Positions 9,212 to 18,696 of a DNA stretch of 64,000 nucleotides are shown piece after piece. The DNA is taken from the NCBI RefSeq assembly GCF_949769285.1, contig NZ_OX458331.1, forward strand, positions 1,612,001 to 1,676,000, written 5' to 3'. The DNA comes from Anaerococcus sp. Marseille-Q7828 (GTDB lineage Bacteria > Bacillota > Clostridia > Tissierellales > Peptoniphilaceae). Position numbers and translations under genes: made by a program. Position 1 is the first letter of the stretch. Every line of letters begins with the position of its first letter. The notes under the pieces are model-generated. The model saw only the letters and a program-made list of their open reading frames with translations, made no database searches and was not told where the DNA came from.

Positions 9212-10564
9212 TTATATTTTTTTTATTTCAGAGGGCATTCTATTAAGCTCTCCAATCATCATTGCTATTCCAGCTAAAATCATAATTAAATCTACAAGAG
9301 GTTCAGCAAACCATACTGCCTTAACTCCAAATGTCATTGGTAGAATAATCATGGCAGGAACGAATAAAAATAATTGTCTTAGCATGACGATTATGCCTGC
9401 TTTTTTAGCGTTTCCTATTGATTGGAAGAATGTTATAGTCATTACCATTACTCCATATAGGATAAAGATAGAATAAAATAGTCTAAAGTTTCCTATTCCC
9501 TGAGTTATAATACTTTCTTCTACTCCAAATAAGGAAAGTATATTCTTTGAAAATGCTAATGCTGGTATCCAAAATATTGATGCAAGAACTAATCCTCCGA
9601 TAGAAAATACTTTCATAGCTTCTTTTACTCTGTCGTATTTTTTCGCTCCAAAATTTGTACCAACTACAGGTTGTAAACCTTGACTCATTCCCCAAAGTGG
9701 AATGAATGAAAAGGCATATATTCTAAGTGTTGCTGCCATCAAGATAGCATTTGTATCTCCGCCATATTTAAATGACATTTTATATAGCATTGTTTGTTGA
9801 ATCATAAATAAAATTTGCATCATCATAGCAGATGACCCTACGCCAAACATTTCTTTTTTTATTTCCTGATCAGGTTTGATTTTATTTATTTTTACTGCTT
9901 TACTTTTATATTTGAAGTAATGGAGTGTTATTATTGCTTGAACAAATTGTGCTGTAATAGTTGCAAGTGCAGCCCCTTCAATTGCATATTTTCCCATTAA
10001 TTTCATTAGAATGGGATCAAGAATTATGTTTAAAAAAGCTCCTAGCCCCATAATGAGCATTGCTTTTTTCATTAATCCTTCTCCACGCATAACCATGTTT
10101 GCTGATTGAGTAAAGTTTACAAATAAAGAACCAATAAAAATTACTCGTAAATATCTGATACCATATTCTTTAATTTCTCCACTTGCTCCAACCATATCTA
10201 AAAAATGTGGTGCAAGTAAAATTCCGCCTATTGTAATAATTGATGAGAATAGAATAACCCAAAAGATTAAATTCCCCATAATTTTATCAACTGTTTTTTT
10301 GTCGCCCTTTCCTATAGCTCTTGATAAAACCGATGCTGAACCTACACCAATAAGTGTAGATACACCACTATTGAAAAATGTAAGTGGCATAGCTACACCA
10401 CAAGCTGTCATTGCTGTTTGTCCTATAATATTTCCTGCAAAAATTCCATCCATTAGTGGATAAAGACCTATTACTATCATTCCTATTACAGCAGGGATAG
10501 ATAATTGAAAAAGTAAATCTATAGGTCTTTTTGTTAATAATTGTTCTTTCATATCTTGTTTCAA
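9212..10564 (-). CDS. MATE-family efflux transporter
   Basis: 450 aa, about 12 hydrophobic segments in two halves, starting KRPIDLLFQLSIPAVIG, a typical MATE opening. These are Na+ or H+ coupled exporters of organic cations and metabolites. The start is a TTG with AAGGAG 9 nt upstream; the next ATG (four codons on) lacks a spaced ribosome site. In this operon, between an ECF ATPase and an ABC pair, it could export a ligand or a toxic by-product of what the ABC proteins bring in. Full length for the family. Confidence 0.88.
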   Translation of the reverse strand: MKQDMKEQLLTKRPIDLLFQLSIPAVIGMIVIGLYPLMDGIFAGNIIGQTAMTACGVAMPLTFFNSGVSTLIGVGSASVLSRAIGKGDKKTVDKIMGNLIFWVILFSSIITIGGILLAPHFLDMVGASGEIKEYGIRYLRVIFIGSLFVNFTQSANMVMRGEGLMKKAMLIMGLGAFLNIILDPILMKLMGKYAIEGAALATITAQFVQAIITLHYFKYKSKAVKINKIKPDQEIKKEMFGVGSSAMMMQILFMIQQTMLYKMSFKYGGDTNAILMAATLRIYAFSFIPLWGMSQGLQPVVGTNFGAKKYDRVKEAMKVFSIGGLVLASIFWIPALAFSKNILSLFGVEESIITQGIGNFRLFYSIFILYGVMVMTITFFQSIGNAKKAGIIVMLRQLFLFVPAMIILPMTFGVKAVWFAEPLVDLIMILAGIAMMIGELNRMPSEIKKI

Positions 10565-10576
10565 AAAATCAACTCC

Positions 10577-12025
10577 TTACACAATCAGTCCATCTTTAAT
10601 AAATTTCAAAATATCTTTTTCATGTCCTTGAACATATACTTTCTTATATCCATCTTCTTCAAGCATTAACACAGAATTACAAACTTTAAAAATAAGTTCT
10701 ATATCATGAGTTATTATGGCAAAAGGATATATTTTTGAATATCTTTTTATTATTTCAGAAATATCATTCATCCTCTTGTAATCTAAACCTGACGTAGGTT
10801 CATCAAGAATTATTAGTTTTCTACCACTTAAACAAGCAGTTAATAGTGCAAGTCTTTGTTTTTGTCCACCAGATAGATTTTGTGGATGGTCATACCTATT
10901 TTCCCAAAGGTCAATATGTTTTAATTCGTTTCTAAGTCTATTTAAATATTCAACGTCATTAATTCTATCTTTTTGTAAAAGCTCATTTTCCACTGTATCA
11001 AAAAATATTTGGTATTCTACATCTTGCATCATATAATAAGCGTTTCTTAATCTTTCTTTTTTATTTCTCCCAAAGCTTGTCTTGCCTTTAAAGTTTAATA
11101 AACCAGCTAAAGATCTTGCAAGAGTCGTTTTACCTACTCCATTTTTACCTATAATCGCCATTATCTCATTTTCACATAAGCTTATATTTAAATTTTTTAT
11201 TAATTCTTTTTTACCAATAGAAATACCAACTCCTCTTATATCCTCAACTACATTTTTGCAATTATCAATATTTTCAGATAGCAAAAAATTATAGTTAGTT
11301 GTTCTTAAAGAGTAATTTTTACAATCCTCTTCTGTTAATTCATCTTTTTTAAAAACTTTTTCGATTTTACCATCTTTCATATACAAAAAACGATCATATA
11401 AATCATTTAAATAGAACAATCTATGCTCAGATATTATTATCGTTTTTCCTAAGGATTTTAATTTTTCAAGAATATTCTTAAGTTCGACTATTCCCCTATA
11501 GTCTAAATTTGATGATGGTTCATCAAAGAAAATTATTTTAGTATCATAAACAAGAGTAGATGAGATAGCAACTTTTTGCTTTTGTCCACCTGATAAAGAA
11601 TTGATATTTCTATATTTTAAATTTTCAATTCCCATCACACTCAAAGAGTCATCAACTCTTTTCTTTAATTCTGAAAGATCCATTCCTAAATTTTCTCCAA
11701 CAAAGGCAAGCTCATCCTCAACAATATTTGCGAAAAACTGATCTGTTGGATTTTGAAATACATTTCCTATATATTTTGCCAATTCTCCATTGTTATATTG
11801 CGAAATATTTTTTCCTAAAATAGATACTTGTCCATATAATTGTCCTTGATAATGATTCGGAATTAAACCATTTAATATTCTTGTTAGCGTAGTTTTTCCA
11901 CAACCAGATAAACCACTTATAACAACAAGTTCCCCTTCTTTAATATTTAGCTCTATATCTTTTAAAATTACCTTATCATTTCCGTCATAAGAGAATTTTT
12001 TAATATCTGCTTCTATTACATTCAT
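10577..12025 (-). CDS. ECF transporter double ATPase subunit
   Basis: About 482 aa with two ABC ATPase domains in one chain. The first has Walker A SGLSGCGKTT (about residue 38), LSGGQKQK and IIFFDEPS; the second has GKNGVGKTT (about residue 290), LSGGQKQRLA and LIILDEPT. A fused EcfA pair powers a T component. The ATG at 12025 follows GGAGG by 5 nt, so the GTG at 12037 is not used. It overlaps the T-component gene by 4 bp. Confidence 0.88.
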   Translation of the reverse strand: MNVIEADIKKFSYDGNDKVILKDIELNIKEGELVVISGLSGCGKTTLTRILNGLIPNHYQGQLYGQVSILGKNISQYNNGELAKYIGNVFQNPTDQFFANIVEDELAFVGENLGMDLSELKKRVDDSLSVMGIENLKYRNINSLSGGQKQKVAISSTLVYDTKIIFFDEPSSNLDYRGIVELKNILEKLKSLGKTIIISEHRLFYLNDLYDRFLYMKDGKIEKVFKKDELTEEDCKNYSLRTTNYNFLLSENIDNCKNVVEDIRGVGISIGKKELIKNLNISLCENEIMAIIGKNGVGKTTLARSLAGLLNFKGKTSFGRNKKERLRNAYYMMQDVEYQIFFDTVENELLQKDRINDVEYLNRLRNELKHIDLWENRYDHPQNLSGGQKQRLALLTACLSGRKLIILDEPTSGLDYKRMNDISEIIKRYSKIYPFAIITHDIELIFKVCNSVLMLEEDGYKKVYVQGHEKDILKFIKDGLIV

Positions 12026-12702
12026 ATTGACCTCCACAATAAGAAAATAGCTAAAAGTAAGAATACGATATCAAAAAATTTAAAAGTTATTTTATGATAA
12101 TTAGTCCTTTCCCCTCTATATTCTGCTCCTTTAGATATAATAGATGAAGTCAAAGTTTCACTCACTTGCAAACATTTATAGATAAGAGGGATGAAGTAAA
12201 GTTCAAAAGACCTAATAGGATGGAGGGGACTTAATCTTAGTCCCCTTACCTTCATGCCATTCTTTATTTCTTTAAGCCTTAACCCCATTTCTGATATAAA
12301 CTTCATTCCTATCACTATGCTTAGAGCAAACACATTTGGAATGTGTAAAAACTTAAGTGAACTCATCATTTTAAGTGGTGATGTATTCACAAGAATACCG
12401 CCAATAATAAATATCGGAAAGAGTTTTAATACGATTTCTACAAGACCTAAAATTGCATTTCCACCTATTCCTAAGTCTATAATAGTTAATGTTTTGCCAA
12501 CAATTAACAAGATAAGAACTGTTGCTAGTTGTTTAATAAATTGTTTTAAGGAAAAAGTTAAGGTTAGAAACATTGATATTCCTATCATAATATAGTAGCC
12601 AATATCATCTGTTATAAATAATATAATCGAAAACGCTAAAATTAAAACAAATAAGATTATAGGATTTACAAGACAGTTGTCATCTCTCCTTATGTTTTCC
12701 AT
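12022..12702 (-). CDS. ECF transporter T component
   Basis: 226 aa membrane protein with an N-terminal helix cluster and a cytoplasmic coupling region with the two short motifs of EcfT (KVRGLRL at about 152 and SKGAEYRGER near 190, both of the A-R-G type). It links the substrate-binding S protein to the ATPases. It overlaps the preceding S gene by one base and the following A gene by 4, a tight translational unit. Together with its neighbours it forms a complete group I (dedicated) ECF transporter. Confidence 0.85.
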   Translation of the reverse strand: MENIRRDDNCLVNPIILFVLILAFSIILFITDDIGYYIMIGISMFLTLTFSLKQFIKQLATVLILLIVGKTLTIIDLGIGGNAILGLVEIVLKLFPIFIIGGILVNTSPLKMMSSLKFLHIPNVFALSIVIGMKFISEMGLRLKEIKNGMKVRGLRLSPLHPIRSFELYFIPLIYKCLQVSETLTSSIISKGAEYRGERTNYHKITFKFFDIVFLLLAIFLLWRSI

Positions 12703-13280
12703 TACAATATTCCTGATTTTTTACTCTTTTTAAAAAACTTATTATTTATATATAATCCAAATCTTCCTGCTATTAATACCAAAACGATATTAATTCCTAT
12801 TGAGATTAGCATTGCCTTTGGTGTAAAAAAGGCATCCATAAAGGCAGCCTGTTCTTTTGTAAATACGCTAAAAACTTCAACAATTTTTTCTGGTCCAAGT
12901 AATTTTACAAATGTCATTGCATGCATTGAAATAACAAACATTCCAGCAGATAATGCTAAGGCAACTCTATTATCATTTTTATAGTTACCTATAATTAATT
13001 CTGCTACAATAGCTGCGATGGCATTTACTATAAGCATTGGCCAATATCCACTTAATGCATAAAATACACCCAGCAACATGAAAAATATAAAAGCTATTCC
13101 TCTTTTTTGTAATTTTTTAGCCATAATTATAAATGGCGGAGCTACTACAAAGGAAGAAAATCCTGCCGCTATATATAAGGATAAAGTTCCTAACATTCCT
13201 GTTGCTGTTGATACAGCCATGTTTAATATAAACGCCACTACTGTAAAAATTGTAACTTGTACGATATCTTTTAATTTCAT
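12702..13280 (-). CDS. ECF transporter S component, MptD/Trep_Strep family
   Basis: About 192 aa with six predicted helices. It matches by eye the Trep_Strep (TIGR02185, 'MptD family putative ECF S component') group: KLKDIVQVTIFTVVAF start, central VVAPPFIIMAKK, GYWPM and a final helix before a Lys-rich tail. S components bind the substrate; that of this family is not established. The ATG at 13280 has GGAGG 5 nt upstream; an upstream GTG at 13292 does not. Confidence 0.82.
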   Translation of the reverse strand: MKLKDIVQVTIFTVVAFILNMAVSTATGMLGTLSLYIAAGFSSFVVAPPFIIMAKKLQKRGIAFIFFMLLGVFYALSGYWPMLIVNAIAAIVAELIIGNYKNDNRVALALSAGMFVISMHAMTFVKLLGPEKIVEVFSVFTKEQAAFMDAFFTPKAMLISIGINIVLVLIAGRFGLYINNKFFKKSKKSGIL

Positions 13281-13331
13281 ATAAACCTCCAATTTAAGAT
13301 ATGTTTTTTCTTTCTGAGTAAACCCTAAGAT

Positions 13332-13904
13332 TTACTTAGCATTATTATCTAAGATAATTCCTATCATTTTTTTTAATGCAAGTTTGTTCTTCACAAAATT
13401 TTCTCTTGCATTTAGAACTTCACAACCTAGAATAAATGTGTTAATAAAATCAGTTATTAATTCGATAGCTCCACTTAATTCACCTCTTACATCTTCATCA
13501 AATAACATTAAAATACTATCAGATGATGATTTTTTTAGTTTCTTATATAAGTCTTTTAACTTATCGTCATGATTTAATTCCTGCAAAAACATTGCATAAA
13601 TTGAAACATAGTCACTCTGATATAGCATTTTTTCTAAAATAATCTCAGATAAAACTTCGCTAAAATCCTGACTTGTTTTATTCATCTCATCATAGATTAT
13701 CTTCTCTCTGTATTTATTTCCTTCTAACATAATGTCGTATAAAATTTCATAGGTAGAACCATAATGATGATACAAACCACCTCTAGAAAGCCCAGTAGCT
13801 TCCATAATGTCATTCATAACTGTATTTCTAAATCCCTTATCCAAAAAGACTTTCATAGCTGCTTGTCTAATCTGCTTTTTTCTTTCATCAGCTTCCATTT
13901 TCAT
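13332..13904 (-). CDS. TetR/AcrR-family regulator, first gene of the transporter operon
   Basis: 190 aa. The N-terminal HTH reads RQAAMKVFLDKGF.NTVMNDIM.ATGLSRGGLYHHYGS, typical of TetR proteins; the C-terminal half is a divergent ligand domain. It sits at the head of the operon and 18 bp upstream is a perfect palindrome of the type TetR proteins bind, so autoregulation and control of the transporters are likely. The start follows GAGG by 11 nt. Confidence 0.85.
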   Translation of the reverse strand: MKMEADERKKQIRQAAMKVFLDKGFRNTVMNDIMEATGLSRGGLYHHYGSTYEILYDIMLEGNKYREKIIYDEMNKTSQDFSEVLSEIILEKMLYQSDYVSIYAMFLQELNHDDKLKDLYKKLKKSSSDSILMLFDEDVRGELSGAIELITDFINTFILGCEVLNARENFVKNKLALKKMIGIILDNNAK

Positions 13905-13922
13905 TTCATAAATAACCTCTAA

Positions 13923-13940
13923 ACCGACACTATTGTCGGT
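13923..13940. promoter_or_regulatory. TetR-type operator palindrome
   Basis: ACCGACACTATTGTCGGT: 7-bp perfect arms with a 4-bp centre. It lies just downstream of the -10 box of the tetR promoter, a position where binding would block transcription start. Confidence 0.75.
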
Positions 13941-13943
13941 ATT

Positions 13944-13972
13944 ATCATATCAACACTGATAATCATTGTCAA
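13944..13972 (-). promoter_or_regulatory. Promoter of the tetR-transporter operon with a Fur-like box
   Basis: On the minus strand: -35 TTGACA (13967-13972), 17-bp spacer, -10 TATGAT (13944-13949). A 7-1-7 Fur box, plus-strand TGATAATCATTGTCA at 13957-13971, differs by one base from TGATAATNATTATCA and covers the -35 box. Iron repression on top of TetR control is therefore likely. Confidence 0.7.
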
Positions 13973-14047
13973 TAGCTTCGCTTATACTTCTTTATTAATT
14001 TCTTTAAATGCGGTATAATCAATAAAATTGAATAAACGCTTAACGCT

Positions 14048-14165
14048 TATAACTTTAATAGCAAGCACAGTAAGTGTACGGACACTTACGAAAAAATTAA
14101 TGGAGCAAACCTTTACGGAATGCTCCATTTTTTTTAATTTTTACCTTGTTAGGGAGAACCCTAAG
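14048..14165. other. Candidate origin of transfer (oriT)
   Basis: Three inverted repeats are clustered directly upstream of mobC: GTAAGTGT-ACGG-ACACTTAC (14070-14089), ATGGAGCA...TGCTCCAT followed by T residues (14100-14135, may also terminate transcription) and TTAGGG-AGAA-CCCTAA (14148-14163). Inverted repeats next to a MOBP relaxase operon are what an oriT usually looks like. The nic site cannot be assigned from sequence. Confidence 0.55.
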
Positions 14166-14196
14166 ACCCCGAAATATATTTATAAAGGAGAATAAA

Positions 14197-14547
14197 ATGG
14201 CAAATAGATTTAGAAATGAAAGAATAGAAATAAAATTAACTAAGGAAGAAAAGGAAGTTTTTGAAAAGAAAATGAAACTTGCTAATTGCAAAACTATGTC
14301 CCACTTTCTTAGGAAATGTGTATTAGAGAAAGAAATTTATGTAGTAGATTTAGAACCATTTAGAAACCTACAATGGCTACTTTCAAATGTAACAAATAAT
14401 ATAAACCAGATTGCAAAGCGAGTTAATTCGACAGGCATAATCTATAAAGAGGACATCAATGACATGAAAAAAGAGATTGAACATTTCTCAAAAGAACTGT
14501 GGCAAATTCATTCTCTGCTCCTTAACAGAACTTCCGGAGGTGATTAG
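14197..14547 (+). CDS. mobC: MobC-like mobilization accessory protein
   Basis: 116 aa. It starts as a ribbon-helix-helix type protein (RNERIEIKLTKEEKEVFEKK, then MSHFLRKCVLEKEI) and continues with the MobC motif around NVTNNINQIAKRVNSTG. It should bind oriT and help the relaxase. The ATG at 14197 is preceded by AAAGGAG at 6 nt; the in-frame codons further upstream lie within the oriT repeats. It is followed after 5 bp by the relaxase. Confidence 0.85.
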   Translation: MANRFRNERIEIKLTKEEKEVFEKKMKLANCKTMSHFLRKCVLEKEIYVVDLEPFRNLQWLLSNVTNNINQIAKRVNSTGIIYKEDINDMKKEIEHFSKELWQIHSLLLNRTSGGD

Positions 14548-14552
14548 TTTTT

Positions 14553-15884
14553 ATGGCTATTACAAAAATACATCCCATAAAATCGACTCTTAATCTTGCT
14601 ATCGACTACATTGTAAATGGAGATAAAACAGATGAACAGATTTTAGTCAGCACTCATAAATGCCATCAAGAAACTGCCCATACACAATTTTTAAGGACAC
14701 GAAATGATGCAGGAACAAAGGGAAATGTTCTTGCAAGGCATCTTATTCAATCCTTTTTACCGGGAGAAACTACGCCTGAAATAGCACACCAGATTGGCAT
14801 GGAGCTGTGTAAAAAGATATTAAAAAATGAGTATGAATTTGTCTTATCTACTCACATAGACAAAGGACATATTCACAATCACATCATATTCAACAATGTA
14901 AATATGGTAACGGGTAGATGCTACCAGTCTAATAAGAAAAGCTATCATCAAATCCGTTATCAGAGCGACAAGCTATGCAAAGAAAACAACCTATCTGTCA
15001 TTGATGAGTTTTACGAAAGTTACAAGAAGAAATATAAGACTAACGGTAAATCTTGGTATGAGAATGAACAGGCAAAGCGTGGTACTTCTTGGAAAAGTAG
15101 ACTTCAATTTGACATTTACAGAATGATTAAACAGTCTAAGGATTGGGATGATTTTCTAAAGAAAATGGCTGATCTTGGCTATCAAATTAAGTATGGCAAA
15201 CACATTGCTTTTAAACCGAAAGATAAGCTGAGATTTATAAGATCTAAAACAATCGGAGAAGATTATACTGAAGAAAGGTTAAAAGAACGCATTGCAGAAA
15301 TATCGTCTATTAAAACCCCTGCTGTCAAAAAACGCATTGGCAATGTTATTGATATGAACACAAATGTTAAAGTAAAAGAAAGCAAAGGCTATGAATATTG
15401 GGCAACCAAACATAACCTTAATACAATGGCTGAGTCTGTTATCTTCCTCAGAGAACAAGGTATTAAATCCGTTAAGCAACTTGATGAGTACATCCAAAAA
15501 GCAGCCGATGAAAGGCAAAATTTACAGAATAAAATCAAGGTTATTGATGAGGAAATGCTGTTGCTTTCTGCCACTATGGAACAAGTTAATACCGTTAAAA
15601 AATACAGGGCACACTACAAGGAATATAAGGCAAATCCGTCTGATAAGTCATTTTTTGAAGAGTACAAAGCTCAGATTACCCTATATGAAAATGCCCTTTC
15701 AGAACTCAAAAAATCCTATTCCAAGCTCCCAGATTCAAAGGATATTTTATCTAAACTTGATAAATTACAAGAAAAAAAGAATACCCTTATGCAAGAGTAT
15801 TCTTCTACAAAATCTACAATGGACGAGCTTTATCAAATACGAAAGAACTATGGAATTTATATGGGTAAGGAGATGGAGAGATAG
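14553..15884 (+). CDS. mobA: MOBP-type relaxase (mobilization nuclease)
   Basis: 443 aa. The N-terminal relaxase domain has Tyr19 in NLAIDYIVN as the probable nicking residue and the three-histidine metal motif at about 101-110 (HIDKGHIHNHIIFN). A middle KYGKHIAFKP-containing region and a C-terminal coiled coil (about 310-430) follow. The family nicks oriT and leads the strand through a conjugation pore supplied by a helper element. No coupling protein or type IV secretion genes are near, so the element would be mobilizable rather than self-transmissible. Length is full; no frameshift seen. Confidence 0.88.
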   Translation: MAITKIHPIKSTLNLAIDYIVNGDKTDEQILVSTHKCHQETAHTQFLRTRNDAGTKGNVLARHLIQSFLPGETTPEIAHQIGMELCKKILKNEYEFVLSTHIDKGHIHNHIIFNNVNMVTGRCYQSNKKSYHQIRYQSDKLCKENNLSVIDEFYESYKKKYKTNGKSWYENEQAKRGTSWKSRLQFDIYRMIKQSKDWDDFLKKMADLGYQIKYGKHIAFKPKDKLRFIRSKTIGEDYTEERLKERIAEISSIKTPAVKKRIGNVIDMNTNVKVKESKGYEYWATKHNLNTMAESVIFLREQGIKSVKQLDEYIQKAADERQNLQNKIKVIDEEMLLLSATMEQVNTVKKYRAHYKEYKANPSDKSFFEEYKAQITLYENALSELKKSYSKLPDSKDILSKLDKLQEKKNTLMQEYSSTKSTMDELYQIRKNYGIYMGKEMER

Positions 15885-15906
15885 TTTCCTATATTCTCTT
15901 CTCCCC

Positions 15907-17622
15907 CTACCTTGTCTGTTTAATCATACATTTAATTGCTTCATCAATATTGAAAACTGTACCTTTTCCATCTAGCCATCTGTCCCAAAAATCAATAGTT
16001 GAACTCTTGGGTTCTTCCTTAGGTTTGTCTAAAATAATTTTAGTAGGTAATTTAATTGAATCTCCAATAACAATACATTCTCCAACATCAAGATTAGGTA
16101 ATGTTTCAACCAAACCTACCAATGAATCAGTTAACATAGTTGCTACTGCCGATTTATCTCTATCATTCGTAATTTTCAAACTTATAATATTATTGCATTG
16201 AGATATTATAGTAGAATTTAATTCTGCAGGTCTTTGAGAAACAATCACCAATGAAACACCATATTTTCTCCCCTCTTTAGATATTTTTTCAAATATCTCC
16301 AGCGATTTATTCTCAACCGCTTTCAATTTCGTTGTATCTCTCGGCATATATAAGTGTGCTTCATCGCAAATAAAGGCTATAGGATGCCTAGTCTCATCTG
16401 TTTTAGGCGACATCCAAAATTGGACTTCATATACCAGTCTTGTAACAATCCCTATTATTATAGGTAACATATCTGATGGGACTTCTGATAAATCTATTAC
16501 TTTTATCTTTTTATCTAGTCCCATTATTTTATCAACAAATTCTTTCAGATAGTCAGCTCTTACAGTATTATCTTCATTAAATACAAACCCATATTTTTTA
16601 TCATCTATTTTTGTCTGAAGTCTCGTAATAAGGTTTGTTAATTTCCCATAGTATTGACCTTGTTTCGTCTTTGCTTGTCCTTTTTTATCTCCGGTTTTAT
16701 ATACTTCACCTGTTGTTTCTTCCTTTATATTTTCATCCTCTAAATATGCTTTTAACCCTTTTGCTGAAAAAGGAATCGGCGTATCTGCTGTAATTATTTC
16801 GGATGAAAATTCAGTCATATTTTCTTCAAGATACCTTTTCTTATGCTCTAAAATATATTTAATTACTGCTGCCCTTTGATTTGTAGATGTCCCTTCAGAA
16901 GATTCAATAAACAATGAATGAATTTCCTCATAATTGAAAAACCACAGAGGAATATGTAACCCATCCTCAGAGTCACAAATTTTTATCTGTTCAGCATAAC
17001 TTAATTCATTGTATTCACCGTGCAAATCAAAAACAATTAAATTAGCGTGCTCCAACTCATTTGCTTTTTCAAGAATATTTGCTACAGTAAAAGATTTTCC
17101 ACTTCCAGTACTTCCTACTAATGTTGCATGTCTTTGAAAAAATCTATTTCCATCCAAAATAGCTTCAACAGTTTTATTACTTGCATATTTGCCAATAATT
17201 AATCTTTTTTCTGAAGATATCTCATTTTCAAGAGAGTTCATAATAATAGATAGAGCTTTACCATCTGCCAAATAAACTTTGCTATTGATTTCAGGATAAG
17301 TGTTCACTGCTCTTTTGAAAATATTTTGTTTAGTTGAAGACAATTTTTTATAAAATGTACCTACTAAAGTTATATTGCAAAAGTTATATGAATACTCTTG
17401 TTCTTCAGTTTCTTCGTCATCAATATCAATTCTCTTTTTGCTCACCCTAGTTACTATTCCAATTAGTTTTTCATCTGCATTATTTCCAGATAAAACAACT
17501 ATATCATTTATTTTTAGCCTATTTAAAATTTCTTCCTTTTCTACTGATACAGATACTTTCTTGGTATCAACATTTTGAACAACTCCAACTTCTTGATTTA
17601 AATAATTTTGAATATCTTCCAT
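15907..17622 (-). CDS. HerA-like ATPase of a SIR2-HerA defence system
   Basis: 571 aa. It has an N-terminal HAS-barrel (about 1-110), Walker A GSTGSGKS at 170-177, a VFDLHGEYN loop near 198-206, Walker B IAFICDEAHLYM (D420, E421), a sensor VIVSQRP and an arginine-containing C-terminus. HerA proteins form hexameric rings. In the SIR2-HerA anti-phage system the ring assembles with the NAD-consuming SIR2 protein and depletes NAD+ on infection. The gene follows the SIR2 gene after 9 bp, and its end faces the relaxase end with 22 bp between, so the pair is cargo of the mobile element. Confidence 0.88.
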   Translation of the reverse strand: MEDIQNYLNQEVGVVQNVDTKKVSVSVEKEEILNRLKINDIVVLSGNNADEKLIGIVTRVSKKRIDIDDEETEEQEYSYNFCNITLVGTFYKKLSSTKQNIFKRAVNTYPEINSKVYLADGKALSIIMNSLENEISSEKRLIIGKYASNKTVEAILDGNRFFQRHATLVGSTGSGKSFTVANILEKANELEHANLIVFDLHGEYNELSYAEQIKICDSEDGLHIPLWFFNYEEIHSLFIESSEGTSTNQRAAVIKYILEHKKRYLEENMTEFSSEIITADTPIPFSAKGLKAYLEDENIKEETTGEVYKTGDKKGQAKTKQGQYYGKLTNLITRLQTKIDDKKYGFVFNEDNTVRADYLKEFVDKIMGLDKKIKVIDLSEVPSDMLPIIIGIVTRLVYEVQFWMSPKTDETRHPIAFICDEAHLYMPRDTTKLKAVENKSLEIFEKISKEGRKYGVSLVIVSQRPAELNSTIISQCNNIISLKITNDRDKSAVATMLTDSLVGLVETLPNLDVGECIVIGDSIKLPTKIILDKPKEEPKSSTIDFWDRWLDGKGTVFNIDEAIKCMIKQTR

Positions 17623-17631
17623 AATTTTCTC

Positions 17632-18696
17632 CTATCCTAAAAAAGTTTCCGAAAATACATTTATATCCCATAATTCCTTATTTATATTATATTTTTTACC
17701 TTTATATACCATATAATTTCCTTCTTCTGTATTTTCTTCTTTATCTTCATATTTATAAAATAAAGTCCAGTTTTCGTTTTTCATTGCTCTATCTAAAAAT
17801 GATTTTTTAATAGTCCTTGTCAAGACAATCACATCCTTTTGAGTATCCTCGAATACTGTATTAAAATGCTGGTCATTGAATCCATATCCATAAATAAATA
17901 TAGAAAAATTCTTTTTAGAATCTGTTATCAATTCATTAAAAATTTCCCTATGACATCTAAAAATACCGTTAATCATTCCTAACTTATATTTCATACTGCC
18001 TGGTGTAATAATATCTATATAGCACTTGTTATCTTTTAGTAACTTATAATCATTAATCTGATATTCTCTCTCATTCTTTTTTATCCAATTAACTGATCCA
18101 TGTGGCTTAAATAATCTTACTAAAGGAACGCTTTTAGAAAAAAAATCATAAGGTTGCTTTAGTATATTTTCATTAAAAGTTTGATACATATTCCCCGAAA
18201 ATCCTAATGTAGTTGATAGTTTTAATTTATCACAAATTAGTTCTATAATTCTGTCATAATTAGGAGTCATTATATCGATTACTTGATTATTTACACTTAC
18301 AGTTCCCAATAAGTACTTTAATAATTTTTCAAATCCGGAAATTTCATTTAATATATCACTATGCTGATTATATTCTTCATCTAAAATAAATTCACTCGTT
18401 ATCTCTCGAATTATTTCCACAAACGATTCTTCACTTATTGAAACATCTAATAAGGCTGCTTCTAATCCTTCATCTTTGATCTTCCCCTTATATTTGTTCC
18501 ACTGCTTCTGTAACTCTAAATCACCGATACTTTCAAACGATTCCTCCAATTTTTCAGCCAATTTTGACATTCCCGGAATATTCATTGCAATAGAAAGCCC
18601 TGTTCCAACTATTAATTTGGGGAAATTTACACCTGATAGGTATCGTTCCTTAATATCCATAAATATTGGTTCAAATTCTTCACTATCTATATTCAT
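17632..18696 (-). CDS. SIR2-domain NADase of a SIR2-HerA defence system
   Basis: 354 aa. SIR2 hallmarks are VGTGLSIAMNIPGM (G31-M43), TPNYDRIIE with N146, KPHGSVNW with the catalytic-type H199, and IYGYGFNDQHFN (about 268-279). These are the residues of the phage-defence SIR2 group, which hydrolyse NAD+. The reading frame is open to 18759, but that part overlaps the regulator gene. The ATG at 18696 has GGAG 8 nt upstream and overlaps the regulator's last 14 bp, pointing to translational coupling. Confidence 0.87.
   Translation of the reverse strand: MNIDSEEFEPIFMDIKERYLSGVNFPKLIVGTGLSIAMNIPGMSKLAEKLEESFESIGDLELQKQWNKYKGKIKDEGLEAALLDVSISEESFVEIIREITSEFILDEEYNQHSDILNEISGFEKLLKYLLGTVSVNNQVIDIMTPNYDRIIELICDKLKLSTTLGFSGNMYQTFNENILKQPYDFFSKSVPLVRLFKPHGSVNWIKKNEREYQINDYKLLKDNKCYIDIITPGSMKYKLGMINGIFRCHREIFNELITDSKKNFSIFIYGYGFNDQHFNTVFEDTQKDVIVLTRTIKKSFLDRAMKNENWTLFYKYEDKEENTEEGNYMVYKGKKYNINKELWDINVFSETFLG

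Noticed and set aside
12254..12595. Plus-strand frame inside the ECF T component
   Set aside because: Antisense shadow of a conserved gene.
14100..14135. Simple terminator only
   Set aside because: It may terminate, but no plus-strand gene ends just before it, so I count it among the oriT repeats.
15391..15975. A 194-codon plus-strand frame across the relaxase end
   Set aside because: Lies inside the relaxase in another frame, no ribosome site, low-complexity composition.
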